Shown here in pieces: positions 1-8,182 of a stretch of 64,000 nucleotides of DNA. The stretch's first letter is position 1, and every line of letters starts with the position of its first letter. Origin of the DNA: Termitidicoccus mucosus (lineage in GTDB: Bacteria; Verrucomicrobiota; Verrucomicrobiia; Opitutales; Opitutaceae). A model generated the notes under the pieces. That model ran no database searches and had not been told where the DNA came from. It saw only the letters and a list, made by a program, of their open reading frames with translations. A program made the position numbers and the translations under genes. The DNA lies in NCBI RefSeq assembly GCF_038725785.1, contig NZ_CP109796.1:5332001-5396000 (forward strand). Direction: 5' to 3'.

Positions 1-98
1 TTTGCCATTTATGGCGGGAGGGTTACGAAATGGTGACAATTCAGGGAATACCCTTTCATGCGTGAGCATGACGGCTACCCGACCAACAAAAACAGATC

Positions 99-344
99 AT
101 GAAAAAGACCAAAAAAAACACCGCATCCAAAAAGAAGAGCATCGACTCTGCCGCCATGGAAAAACGCCTTGCCGAGGCCACGCAGGCCGTGGAGCTGTCC
201 CGCGCCGATGTGCAGGTGGCCAAGGAAAAGGCAAGGCAGGCCCGCAAGATCCTTCGAAATGCAAAAGCAGGCGCGAAGAAGGCCCGCAAAGCGCTCAAGG
301 TAATCAGGAAGGTGGCCAGGAAAACCACGGCAAAAAAAGCTTAG
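99..344 (+). CDS. Small Lys/Ala-rich basic protein
   Basis: This 81-residue protein is made almost wholly of Lys, Ala, Arg, Glu and Val. It starts with a Lys/Thr/Ser stretch (MKKTKKNTASKKKS). An amphipathic helical segment follows (about residues 18-48), then a very basic tail ending KTTAKKA. No signal peptide or membrane segment is visible. The composition resembles histone H1-like or nucleoid-associated proteins of bacteria, so DNA or RNA binding is plausible, but no specific family motif was recognised. It stands alone, convergent with the fecR gene that follows. The start was chosen because the basic, low-complexity composition runs from this ATG to the stop. Confidence 0.6.
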   Translation: MKKTKKNTASKKKSIDSAAMEKRLAEATQAVELSRADVQVAKEKARQARKILRNAKAGAKKARKALKVIRKVARKTTAKKA

Positions 345-354
345 TATAAAACCC

Positions 355-417
355 GTTCGTCGCTGTTTGAGGATGTCGCTTCGCCCGGAACGATGTCTGA
401 AAAACAACCATTCAAAA
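355..417 (+). repeat. 63-bp direct repeat, copy A
   Basis: This copy is 59/63 identical to 36598-36660 in the same orientation. A shorter, diverged copy lies inverted at 8114-8165. The core is GAGGATGTCGCTTCG followed by GGAACGATGTCTGAAAAAC. It lies 19 bp past the fecR stop at 437. The other long copy lies 84 bp past the stop of the second fecR. Confidence 0.75.
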
Positions 418-436
418 TAGCGAGGAACCGAAGTGA

Positions 437-1501
437 TTATTGTGCCGGTGAGAACCGCACATGAGGGGTGCCTGCCGCATCGGGTGTGATTTCATAGTGA
501 AGATCGCACGCAAACGACAGCATGCCGAGCACCTCGGCCAGACTCTCCTGCTCGAAGTGGGCGTTCACCATCCTGGCCTTGGTTGTGTCGTCGGAGAATG
601 CGACTTTCACGCCGAAGCGACGTTCGAGTTTTTTGGCCGCCATGCCGAGCGGTTCGTCATCGAAGACGAGCAGATCGTGCATCCACCCGATAATCGCGTC
701 GGCCGAAAACAGGCCGACGGCGGTTTTCCCGGTGGACACATCGAGGCTGAACTGCTGTCCCGGTTCAAGCGTGGTCGCGGCGCCCCGCTGCCGCTCGCTC
801 GTCGCGGTTTGCTCGATCCGCACGCGGCCTTCGACGAGCGAAACGGCCCGCCGGGTTTCATCGGGAAACGCGCTGACATTGAACTTTGTCCCCAGCACAG
901 TGATGCCCATGCCGTCCGCCTCCACGACGAACGGGAGGGAGGGATTATGCGCGACTTCAAAAAAGGCTTCTCCGGTCAACCGGACTTTGCGGGTTTCGCT
1001 TTTCCTCTGGGGATAGGACAGAGTGCTGCCGGCGTTGAGCGTGATGCGGCTTCCATCCGGAAGGGAGATCTCGCGTTTCTTTCCCGGCGCGGTGCTCACT
1101 TCGACCCACGCCGTCTCATGCGCGTCCCGGGTGGCGGCGCTATGCGTCGCAAACCACCAAATGCCGCCGGCGGCGACCGCCAGCGCCGCGGCCGCCGCGA
1201 GTTGGCGAAAGACCTTCAGATACGGGAAAGGCACCACGGTGGCGGCGGTTTGATTTTTTGCCGGGAGTGGCGGCGCCTGGATGCCCAGCCGGGCCGATAA
1301 TTCACCAAACGCCCGGCCGGTGTCGAAGCGTGGTCCGCCGGCTTCGACTGCGCTGTCCCAGCGCGCTTTCAGCCGTTCATAATAATCCCTGCACTCCCTC
1401 TCTTTTAAAAATCCCTCCAGCGCAATCCGCTCGTCTTCGGAGGACTCGTCTGAAAGCCGGCGGATGCACAAGGCGATAAAATCGTCAGTCAGTTTGGACA
1501 T
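437..1501 (-). CDS. FecR-family anti-sigma factor
   Basis: This is a 354-aa inner-membrane anti-sigma regulator. In characterised systems FecR holds an ECF sigma factor and receives a signal from the STN domain of a TonB-dependent receptor. The N-terminal cytoplasmic part (about 1-80) carries a helical region with DERIALEGFLKERE. A membrane helix follows at about 95-118 (LAAAAALAVAAGGIWWFAT). The periplasmic FecR domain includes ISLPDGSRITLNAGSTLSYP and the GEAFFEVAHNPSLPFVVE and VLGTKFNV signatures. The C-terminal part fits the DUF4974 region. It is divergent from the ECF sigma gene at 1655, and the STN receptor follows that gene. This is the standard three-part arrangement, so partnership is a strong inference. 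Confidence 0.9.
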   Translation of the reverse strand: MSKLTDDFIALCIRRLSDESSEDERIALEGFLKERECRDYYERLKARWDSAVEAGGPRFDTGRAFGELSARLGIQAPPLPAKNQTAATVVPFPYLKVFRQLAAAAALAVAAGGIWWFATHSAATRDAHETAWVEVSTAPGKKREISLPDGSRITLNAGSTLSYPQRKSETRKVRLTGEAFFEVAHNPSLPFVVEADGMGITVLGTKFNVSAFPDETRRAVSLVEGRVRIEQTATSERQRGAATTLEPGQQFSLDVSTGKTAVGLFSADAIIGWMHDLLVFDDEPLGMAAKKLERRFGVKVAFSDDTTKARMVNAHFEQESLAEVLGMLSFACDLHYEITPDAAGTPHVRFSPAQ

Positions 1502-1654
1502 GAGGAGGATGACTGGTTGTAGCTAAGTCGAATGGAAGACAAGAAATTCACTAGTCGTTTGTGTTACGGTCAGGTTAATTCCGGTCCTTCCGCCGGCTTC
1601 GCCATTGACAGCGATGGGGACGGGCGGCGGAAAATCCCGGCCTCCAGCCCGCCC

Positions 1655-2275
1655 ATGACCATGAATTTTTTGTCTGATGAGCACTTGCTCGATTCAATCC
1701 GGGGTGGGGATGCCGCAGCCTTCAGGGACTTGTTTTATAACTATTACGAGCGGCTCTGCGGCTTTGCCTATGCCGTGTCGGGGCGGCGTGATCTGGCCGA
1801 GGAGGCGGTGTCAAAAGTATTCGACGAGCTTTGGCGGCGGCGCACCGATCTGCATATCACGACCGGCTTGAGGGCATGGCTTTATACGGCGGTGCGCAAT
1901 CAAGTGATCGACCGCCTGCGGGCAGGTTCCCGGATGGAAACGGTTCCCCTGTCCGAATACTATTCCGGGCAGCTCGTCGACCACGACTCTGCTCCCTGCC
2001 GGATCATGCTGGCCGAAATAAACAGCGAAGTGGAACGCCTGATCGCCGCGATGCCGGAGCAGCGGCAGCTTGTATTCCGCCTGGCTCGTTTCGATGGCTT
2101 GCGTTATCGGGAAATCGCGGAGTTGCTCGGCATTTCCGAGCGCACGGTGCAAAATCACATGGTGTCTGCCGTGCGCCAGCTTGCGCCCGAATTGCCGAGG
2201 CTGCGCGAGATCATCGCCTCTTATTCCGGGAATGCCGCCAGGGAGCGCGGCATGCACTGGCTGCCGGCCTCGTGA
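1655..2275 (+). CDS. ECF RNA polymerase sigma factor (FecI-like)
   Basis: This is a sigma-70-family extracytoplasmic-function sigma factor of about 206 aa. Region 2 covers about residues 5-75 (DEHLLDSIRGGDAAAFRDLF then DLAEEAVSKVFDELWRRR). Region 4 covers about 125-180 (AAMPEQRQLVFRLARFDGL then YREIAELLGISERTVQNHM, the helix-turn-helix). The frame is open from 1532, but sigma homology begins just after the ATG pair at 1655/1661, so the internal start is preferred; a start at 1532 is possible. It is divergent from fecR (437-1501) and upstream of the STN receptor, so it probably drives that receptor. The 150 bp between fecR and this start must hold both promoters; I could not assign them. Confidence 0.88.
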   Translation: MTMNFLSDEHLLDSIRGGDAAAFRDLFYNYYERLCGFAYAVSGRRDLAEEAVSKVFDELWRRRTDLHITTGLRAWLYTAVRNQVIDRLRAGSRMETVPLSEYYSGQLVDHDSAPCRIMLAEINSEVERLIAAMPEQRQLVFRLARFDGLRYREIAELLGISERTVQNHMVSAVRQLAPELPRLREIIASYSGNAARERGMHWLPAS

Positions 2276-2309
2276 GCCGGCTTCGCCGTCGGTTTAGGGG
2301 AGGTTCTAA

Positions 2310-2390
2310 AATTAACCGCGGAAAGGCGAGAAATGACGCCAAACAAGCAGTATTTTTGGCGGATTTTCGCGCCTTTTCGCGGTTGAAATT
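2310..2390. repeat. Long imperfect inverted repeat upstream of the receptor gene
   Basis: The left arm (2310-2340) contains AACCGCGGAAAGGCGAGAAA. The right arm (2359-2390) contains TTTTCGCGCCTTTTCGCGGT, nearly its reverse complement. The two arms of about 30 nt surround an 18-nt loop. The element sits in the 250-bp gap between the sigma and receptor genes. It could act as a terminator or mRNA structure, or be a REP/MITE-like dispersed hairpin. The remaining 136 bp before the receptor start show nothing definite. Confidence 0.65.
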
Positions 2391-2526
2391 AATTTTTAGA
2401 AACTCCCTTGAATTTCGGCTGGCATCGCCGCAGCCCCGTAATAATCCCGCGCAAAGTCGTCACCTCTTTGTAGCAATTTATAATGGTAGATTATGGAGGC
2501 CGGCGACGACTTAAAGGCGCACCAAG

Positions 2527-5500
2527 ATGAACGCATCGTTTTATTGCCGTCATGCCCGCCCTCTTCGAAACCCGCGCCACCGCCTTGCCCTCCTCCTGGC
2601 CGTCCTGCTCGCACCCTTTCTCGCGGCGGAGCCATTTGATTATGCCCGGGATCCCGAGCTCGCCGCCGCGCGGGTGAATATAACCGAATCCCCTGTCACG
2701 CTTGGCGCCCTGCTCGATCTTTGCGAGCGGCAGACCCGCTTCAAGTTTGTCTATGCAAAATCATCGGTGCCGCTGGATGCCGGCGTGGACCTTCCCGTGG
2801 CCGGCGGGCAGCGCCTCTCTTCGGTGCTGGCCGCCGCCTCGGCGCAGACCGCGGTGGTCTTCAAGCGCCAGAACAACCAGATCGGCCTGCGCCTGCGGAG
2901 GGACGACGACCAAGTGGCTCCTCCGCCTCCGTCCGGAGCGGATGCGCCCAAAAACACCGCCACCGCCGACGGCGTCGTCGCGATGGAGAAATACCAGGTG
3001 ACCTCCTCGGTCCTGCGGGCCAACACCCGGGAGCTGTTCACCGAGATGCGGCGCGGTTCCGCCATTTCCATCGAGACGCTCAGCGCGGAGGACATGGCCC
3101 GGTTCATCGGCTCCGATGTATCCGATCTCATGATACGCATTCCCGGTGTTTCGACCTCGGTTGTGGGCAACTTCGCGGTCGTGCGCGGCCTCTCCGAGCG
3201 CTACAACACCGTCACCTTCAACGGCCTCGTCCTGCCCAGCTCCGACCCCGAGCGCCAGAGCACCGAGCTCGACCAGTTTCCCTCCCGCCTGCTCGACGGC
3301 ATCGTGGTCTATAAAAACTTCTCGCCCGAGCTGCCCGGCAACCTCAGCGGCGGCGGCGTGGAGCTGAAGCCGCTCAGTTTCCCCTCAAAGCGCATCCTCT
3401 CCCTCACCCTCGGCGGCTCCTTCGACGAGGGTTTTTTCTCCGGCGGCGATTTCCTTACCTACAAAACCGGCGGGCACAATGACCTCTGGGCCCTCGGCAC
3501 CCGCGACCGCATTTCCACCGATGATGTCTTCAAGCTTCCTTCCGATGGCATTGCCCCCAGCGCGGACAACCCTTTCACCGACCAGCGCAAGCGCCTGCCC
3601 TTCGGTCCCAAGTTCGGCTTCGTTTATGGCGACACCTTCAAGCTCGGTTCCGAGGCCCGGCTCGGCGTCTCCGTCGGCTTTTCCTACGATTCCTCCTACG
3701 GCACCGAGACCGGCTCGGCCAATGAAGGGAGTACCTTTAGTGCCCAGGTTCGCACCAATGCCGATGGCAAACGCGAGTTGTATGCCTATTTCTCCGGCGG
3801 GCTTCGCAGCAGCTACGATTATATCGAATCGGAGGCGGACGTCTCCCTCGGTTTCCTCGCCAACGCCGCCTTCACCTGGAACCCGTGGAACCGGATCAGC
3901 CTGACCGGTTTTGCTTCCCTGACCGGCATCGATACCGCCCGGCACGAATACAACATGGTCGAGGTCAACGGCGACATGCCCACGCCCGAGGCTGCCGCCG
4001 ATCCGGCCCGCGGGATCACGCTGGAGGAGACCCACTACCGGTGGCGCGACCGGCTCGATTACCGCGAGCGTTTCCTCGGCGCTCTCGTCCTCGCCGGCGA
4101 CCATGTTTTTCCCGCCGCCCGCGACGGCACGCTGACTTGGTCGGCGGGGCTGGCCGAGGCATCCCAAGACCAGCCCGACAGCCGGAAGATCCTCTACACC
4201 CGGCCTTACGGACAGGATTATTACGAACTGCGCACCGGCACCGACATGGACGGCTCCATCACCCGCCAGTGGCGCAAGACCGAGGAGGAGCAGGAAACCT
4301 TTCAGGTTTCCTGGAAGCAGCCGCTTGGGCGGGGTGCCTCCTTCACTTTCGGCGCAACAGTCTCGCGGACCGACCGCACTTATAGCGAACGGCTCGGCAG
4401 CGCCACCGTTGCCCCGCTTACCGATCCTCCGCGTCATCGTCCCTTCGACGATCCCTCCGATATCTGGGAGTATGCCAGGACTACCCTCCGCGCCAGCTCC
4501 ACCGTCGACCAGAAGCGCTCCATCAACGCTCTTTTTCTCAAGGCCGAGACGCCTCTCTTCAGCCGCCGCCTCCGCCTCTCCGGCGGCCTCCGCTTCGAGC
4601 AGACCAGGCTCAGCGCCAGCGGCTTCGGTCTCGTGCCGGGTTCGACGCTCTCTTCCCTCGTCCACTATACCAACGGCACCGTCTCAAGCCGGGGATATTT
4701 TGGCGATGTCGATTTCAGAGGGCTGACCGAGGCCGAGCAGGAGGAGCTGGCCTCGCCCGATATCGACCAAGTGGACCTCCTGCCCATGGCCGGCCTCACT
4801 TGGAATCCCATCGACCCGCTGACCTTCCGCCTCACCGCCAGCAAGACCGTTGCCCGTCCTTCCCTGCGCGAGATCGGCAACTACTACACTTGGAATTTCG
4901 ACACCGATCGCTACCAGCACGGCAACGGTTTCCTGCAAGTCTCCGACGTGCGCAATCTCGACTTCCGCGCCGAGTATTTTTTCGGTCAGGGCGACCTTGT
5001 GGCCCTCAGCCTGTTTTACAAGACCATCGAGCGCCCCATCGAGCTGGGCACAGTGCCTTTCCCCACCAGCAACGGCGGCAAGGCGGAGACTTGGTTTAAC
5101 AACAACCACACCGCCCGCCTGCATGGCATGGAGTTCGAATTCCGCAAAAACCTCGGCTTTCTCGGCGATGCCCTTTCCGGCCTCTCCCTCGGCGGCAACG
5201 CCAGTTGGATCGATGCCCAGGTCGCCCCGGTGCAGTTTACCACCACAATGGGATCGGTCCGTTCCGAAAAGAACTACTCTTATCCCTACGATCCAGAACG
5301 CCGGCTCTACGACCAGCCCGAGTGGCTGGCCAATCTCGACTTCACCTGGGAAATCCGCCGCTGGGGCTCCTCCTTCACCCTGGCTTGGTTCGCCACCGAC
5401 CGGGTGCTCTCCTCCGTCGAGCGGGATTTTGACGAGTATCTCGATTCCCATGAGCGCTTCGACCTGAGTTGCACCCAGCGTCTCGGGAAACGCTTCGCCC

Positions 5501-5640
5501 TGAAACTCTCCGTCCGGAACCTCTTCGACCCGGAGCGACGCCGCATCCGCGACAAGGACCAGACCGGCGGCGCGATCATCGTGGACCGCCGCTGGCACGA
5601 CGGCCGGTCCTACACCGCCCAGATCACCGCCGAGTTTTGA
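2527..5640 (+). CDS. TonB-dependent outer-membrane receptor with STN signalling domain
   Basis: This 1037-aa receptor is a transducer-type TonB-dependent protein. It has a signal peptide (about 1-36, LALLLAVLLAPFLAA). An STN domain follows (about 40-120; VTLGALLDLCERQTRFKFVY), then a linker, a plug domain (about 175-290; DVSDLMIRIPGVST, VVRGLSERYNTVTFNGL) and a beta-barrel ending in an aromatic-type C-terminus (YTAQITAEF). STN domains pass the ligand-bound signal through the periplasm to FecR. The fecR and ECF sigma genes lie immediately upstream, which fits that role. The ligand is unknown. The exported beta-helix protein at 6211 follows and may be a surface partner or substrate. Confidence 0.92.
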   Translation: MNASFYCRHARPLRNPRHRLALLLAVLLAPFLAAEPFDYARDPELAAARVNITESPVTLGALLDLCERQTRFKFVYAKSSVPLDAGVDLPVAGGQRLSSVLAAASAQTAVVFKRQNNQIGLRLRRDDDQVAPPPPSGADAPKNTATADGVVAMEKYQVTSSVLRANTRELFTEMRRGSAISIETLSAEDMARFIGSDVSDLMIRIPGVSTSVVGNFAVVRGLSERYNTVTFNGLVLPSSDPERQSTELDQFPSRLLDGIVVYKNFSPELPGNLSGGGVELKPLSFPSKRILSLTLGGSFDEGFFSGGDFLTYKTGGHNDLWALGTRDRISTDDVFKLPSDGIAPSADNPFTDQRKRLPFGPKFGFVYGDTFKLGSEARLGVSVGFSYDSSYGTETGSANEGSTFSAQVRTNADGKRELYAYFSGGLRSSYDYIESEADVSLGFLANAAFTWNPWNRISLTGFASLTGIDTARHEYNMVEVNGDMPTPEAAADPARGITLEETHYRWRDRLDYRERFLGALVLAGDHVFPAARDGTLTWSAGLAEASQDQPDSRKILYTRPYGQDYYELRTGTDMDGSITRQWRKTEEEQETFQVSWKQPLGRGASFTFGATVSRTDRTYSERLGSATVAPLTDPPRHRPFDDPSDIWEYARTTLRASSTVDQKRSINALFLKAETPLFSRRLRLSGGLRFEQTRLSASGFGLVPGSTLSSLVHYTNGTVSSRGYFGDVDFRGLTEAEQEELASPDIDQVDLLPMAGLTWNPIDPLTFRLTASKTVARPSLREIGNYYTWNFDTDRYQHGNGFLQVSDVRNLDFRAEYFFGQGDLVALSLFYKTIERPIELGTVPFPTSNGGKAETWFNNNHTARLHGMEFEFRKNLGFLGDALSGLSLGGNASWIDAQVAPVQFTTTMGSVRSEKNYSYPYDPERRLYDQPEWLANLDFTWEIRRWGSSFTLAWFATDRVLSSVERDFDEYLDSHERFDLSCTQRLGKRFALKLSVRNLFDPERRRIRDKDQTGGAIIVDRRWHDGRSYTAQITAEF

Positions 5641-5699
5641 TGCCCGCCCCGCCTGCCCATGAATCCATCCATTCAGATCGTCCTTAAAAAGTCATGCGA

Positions 5700-6070
5700 A
5701 GGCCCGGGAAGTGGCGCGGGTGTCCCGCCCGCAAGGAGCGGCGACGTCCCCGTCGCCAGACGGGACGACCGTCCCGCCGGATCGAAATTAAGTGCCGGGC
5801 GCGCTCGCGCGCGTCCGGCGGCGGGGACGTCGCTCCACCGTAGCGCAGGCATCCTGCCTGCCGTCGAAACTTTATCGCGCGCAGCGCGGCATTCATTTGC
5901 AGAGATAAAGGCAGCGGCGCTTCGCGCCTTCATTTTTGACGGCAGGCAGGATGCCTGCGCCACGGGAAGCAAAGCATGGGCGGAGTGCCCGCGCCACTCC
6001 CCGCAACCTTTTCCGGCCGGCTCACCGGCCGGAATTGCCGGCGGAGGAAATTCCTCCTCCGCCGGCCTTT
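5700..6070. repeat. Array of GC-rich hairpins (570-bp gene-free stretch)
   Basis: The gap 5641-6210 holds no convincing gene. It contains at least six perfect or near-perfect hairpins: GCGGG/CCCGC (5716-5728), GGCGACG/CGTCGCC (5740-5757), GGGAC/GTCCC (5762-5775), a 23-bp pair of arms at 5843-5865 and 5938-5960, TTCCGGCCGG/CCGGCCGGAA (about 6011-6034) and GCCGGCGGAGG/CCTCCGCCGGC (6037-6066). Each 23-bp arm contains the palindrome GCAGGCATCCTGCCTGC. This looks like a pile-up of REP-type elements, some of which may end transcription of the receptor gene. Confidence 0.7.
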
Positions 6071-6210
6071 CGGATGGACGGCCTTGCCGCCGCCCGTCCT
6101 TTCCAGGACGCCCGGAACGCTCCTTGGCCGGGAGCGCCCCTCTCGATCCTGTCTGCCAGATAGTATCAAGCTACTAAATGTCAGTTAAGGTTGGATAAAA
6201 AGTTACGTTT

Positions 6211-7884
6211 ATGAAACACGTCAACTCAAAGCATATCATCACGGGAGCAGCCCTGCTGCTTTCCCTCATGGCCTCCGCCTCGGCGGCCATCGAAGTCGTC
6301 ACCGGCGACATCTCCACCGACACCGTCTGGAGCAGCACCAGCCAGTATGTCCTCAGTGGCACTGCCAATCAAGGTGTCATCCGGGTGCTCCCCGGTGCCA
6401 CCCTGACCATCGAGCCCGGCACGATCATCCGCGGCCAGCCGCGGAGCTCTTCCGCCAACTACGACGCCGGCTCGCTGGCCGTCCTGCGTGGCGGCAGGAT
6501 TGATGCCCAAGGCACTTCCTCCGATCCCATCGTCTTTACGACGGCGGCGGTGGATTTCCATACCTATGGCACCACCAACGGCATTCCCGACGGCCAGCCC
6601 GACGGCTTTGTCCGCAACGGTCCTCCCGGCTCGGGCGCGGACGCTTGGGTCATCGCCGATCGCTACGATAAGGTGGCCGATCCGGACGGTGAGCATTTCT
6701 GGGATGCCGATCCGAAAAACAGCCCGCAGTGCCCGACCATGACCGGTCTGTGGGGCGGTGTCATCGTGCTGGGCCGCGCCCCGGTCAACTACGCGGATCT
6801 GGAGGACGAGCTCAATTCGCCTCCGCTCCAGTTGGTGCAGGATACCGATCCTGTCCCGCCGCCGACGCCCTACTACTACACCAAGCCGATTGTCGAGGGA
6901 TTGACTTCGCCAGACTATGCCTACGGCTCCGATTGGGCCACCAACGAGACCGTTAACGGCTACACCGGTCTGAACTACGTCGATGTCGATGACAACTCGG
7001 GCATCCTCCGCTACATCTCGATCCGCCACGGCGGCATCCAGCTGGCGGCGGACAACGAGATCAACGGCCTCACCCTTGGCGGCGTGGGCCGCGGCACCAA
7101 GATCGACCACATCGAGGTCTGGGGCAACGAGGACGACGGCATCGAGATCTTCGGCGGCACCGTCAACCTCTCGCACCTGGCGATCTTCTCGACCAAGGAC
7201 GACGGGCTCGACCTCGATCACGGCTACTCCGGCCAGATCCAGTTCGTGCTCGCGGTCGGCGGTTCCTACGGGGAGAAACTCCTGGAATGGGACGGCGACG
7301 ACGCCAACGAGTTCAACGTCGGCAAAGGTGCCAAGGCCAACTTCGAGCCCCGCGGCAACTGGGAGGTTCGCAATGTGACCCTGATCGGCGGCCCGACGGA
7401 GAATCCCTCCAGTTCGGCCGGCGTGGGGGCCAACATCCGCAGCAATGCCTCCAGCAAGCTCTACAACGTGATCATCGCCAACATTCCGGGCACGAGGAAC
7501 TCCATCACGGACACCTCGACCTTCTGGAATGTGATCCGGCATGTCACCTATCCCAGCGCCAATGCGGTCAGCGTCAGTTCGGCGACGGTGTTCAGCAACG
7601 GATCGACGGCCAATCCCGGCCTCGGCACCATCTCCTTCGCGGTTTGCGAGTTTGAGGGTGACACCGAAGGTCTTCAGAAGCTCACCCACCTCAATCCGGT
7701 CCCTGGAAATTCCGGAGGCTCTTCGCTGGCTTGGTTGTCGAACTACTCGATTCCGGCCGGCCAGTGCTTCTTCCAAACCGCCAACTACCGTGGGGCCTTT
7801 GATCCCGGTATCACCACCAAGGCCGGACTCTGGACCACTGGTTGGACCGCCGCTTCCGCCGCGGATGCCGTGACCGTCCCCTGA
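6211..7884 (+). CDS. Exported right-handed beta-helix protein
   Basis: This 557-aa protein has a clear signal peptide (about 1-26; GAALLLSLMASASA). It opens with a parallel beta-helix style segment (VLSGTANQGVIRVLPGATLTIEPGTIIRG wraps about residues 45-75). Further turns rich in G, D and N follow (GRGTKIDHIEVWGNEDDGIE, NLSHLAIFSTKDDGLDLDHG). No lipobox or C-terminal sorting tail is seen. Proteins of this kind recur next to TonB-dependent receptors in several Gram-negative phyla, usually unnamed, and a surface or periplasmic carbohydrate or metal-ligand role is only inference. It is the second gene after the sigma factor, 570 bp downstream of the receptor, and may have its own promoter past the hairpin array. 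Confidence 0.7.
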   Translation: MKHVNSKHIITGAALLLSLMASASAAIEVVTGDISTDTVWSSTSQYVLSGTANQGVIRVLPGATLTIEPGTIIRGQPRSSSANYDAGSLAVLRGGRIDAQGTSSDPIVFTTAAVDFHTYGTTNGIPDGQPDGFVRNGPPGSGADAWVIADRYDKVADPDGEHFWDADPKNSPQCPTMTGLWGGVIVLGRAPVNYADLEDELNSPPLQLVQDTDPVPPPTPYYYTKPIVEGLTSPDYAYGSDWATNETVNGYTGLNYVDVDDNSGILRYISIRHGGIQLAADNEINGLTLGGVGRGTKIDHIEVWGNEDDGIEIFGGTVNLSHLAIFSTKDDGLDLDHGYSGQIQFVLAVGGSYGEKLLEWDGDDANEFNVGKGAKANFEPRGNWEVRNVTLIGGPTENPSSSAGVGANIRSNASSKLYNVIIANIPGTRNSITDTSTFWNVIRHVTYPSANAVSVSSATVFSNGSTANPGLGTISFAVCEFEGDTEGLQKLTHLNPVPGNSGGSSLAWLSNYSIPAGQCFFQTANYRGAFDPGITTKAGLWTTGWTAASAADAVTVP

Positions 7885-7917
7885 TGGGATGATATTGGTG
7901 TAACGCAAGATTAACGC

Positions 7918-7959
7918 AGGGCGGGCGGCCCCTTGCCCGTGGCACCGGGTGCCCGTCCT
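7918..7959 (+). terminator. Possible rho-independent terminator
   Basis: A 9-bp stem (AGGGCGGGC with GCCCGTCCT, one G-U pair) encloses GC-rich sequence. A short T-rich stretch (CACTTTTTAT) follows a few bases later. It lies 34 bp past the beta-helix stop. The T tract is not immediately adjacent, so confidence is low. Confidence 0.35.
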
Positions 7960-8027
7960 GTTTCCACTTTTTATCTAATATATAAAAAGGTTCCTCGCTC
8001 TTTTGCATGACTGATTAAAAACGTTTA

Positions 8028-8106
8028 ACCACGGATTACACGGATGCGCACGGATGCAAACTTCGGTTTTTGATATTTATCCGTGTTCATCCGTGTAATC
8101 CGTGGT
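8028..8106. repeat. 19-bp perfect inverted repeat
   Basis: The arms ACCACGGATTACACGGATG (8028-8046) and its exact reverse complement (8088-8106) enclose 41 bp. Partial copies of the motif (CGGATG, TCCGTG) lie inside. It occupies the gap between the beta-helix gene and the autotransporter. It looks like a dispersed MITE/REP-type element. Confidence 0.75.
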
Positions 8107-8113
8107 CAAAAAA

Positions 8114-8165
8114 GCGTCTGGGACAGCCATCGTTCCGAGATGACATCCTCAAATAGCGAATAACC
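8114..8165 (-). repeat. Diverged inverted copy of the fecR-associated repeat (copy C)
   Basis: Read on the minus strand this shares TTTGAGGATGTC and TCGGAACGATG in the same order with the 63-bp repeats at 355 and 36598. It ends 17 bp before the autotransporter ATG and may overlap that gene's promoter region. Confidence 0.55.
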
Positions 8166-8182
8166 TAAAAAGAATTTCAATT

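Noticed and set aside
461-1300. Long plus-strand open frame opposite the first fecR.
   Set aside because: The antisense frame is a by-product of GC-rich coding sequence. The FecR product on the minus strand has all family blocks.
5700-6070. CRISPR array.
   Set aside because: The hairpins differ from one another, spacing is irregular and there is no repeat-spacer pattern or cas gene.
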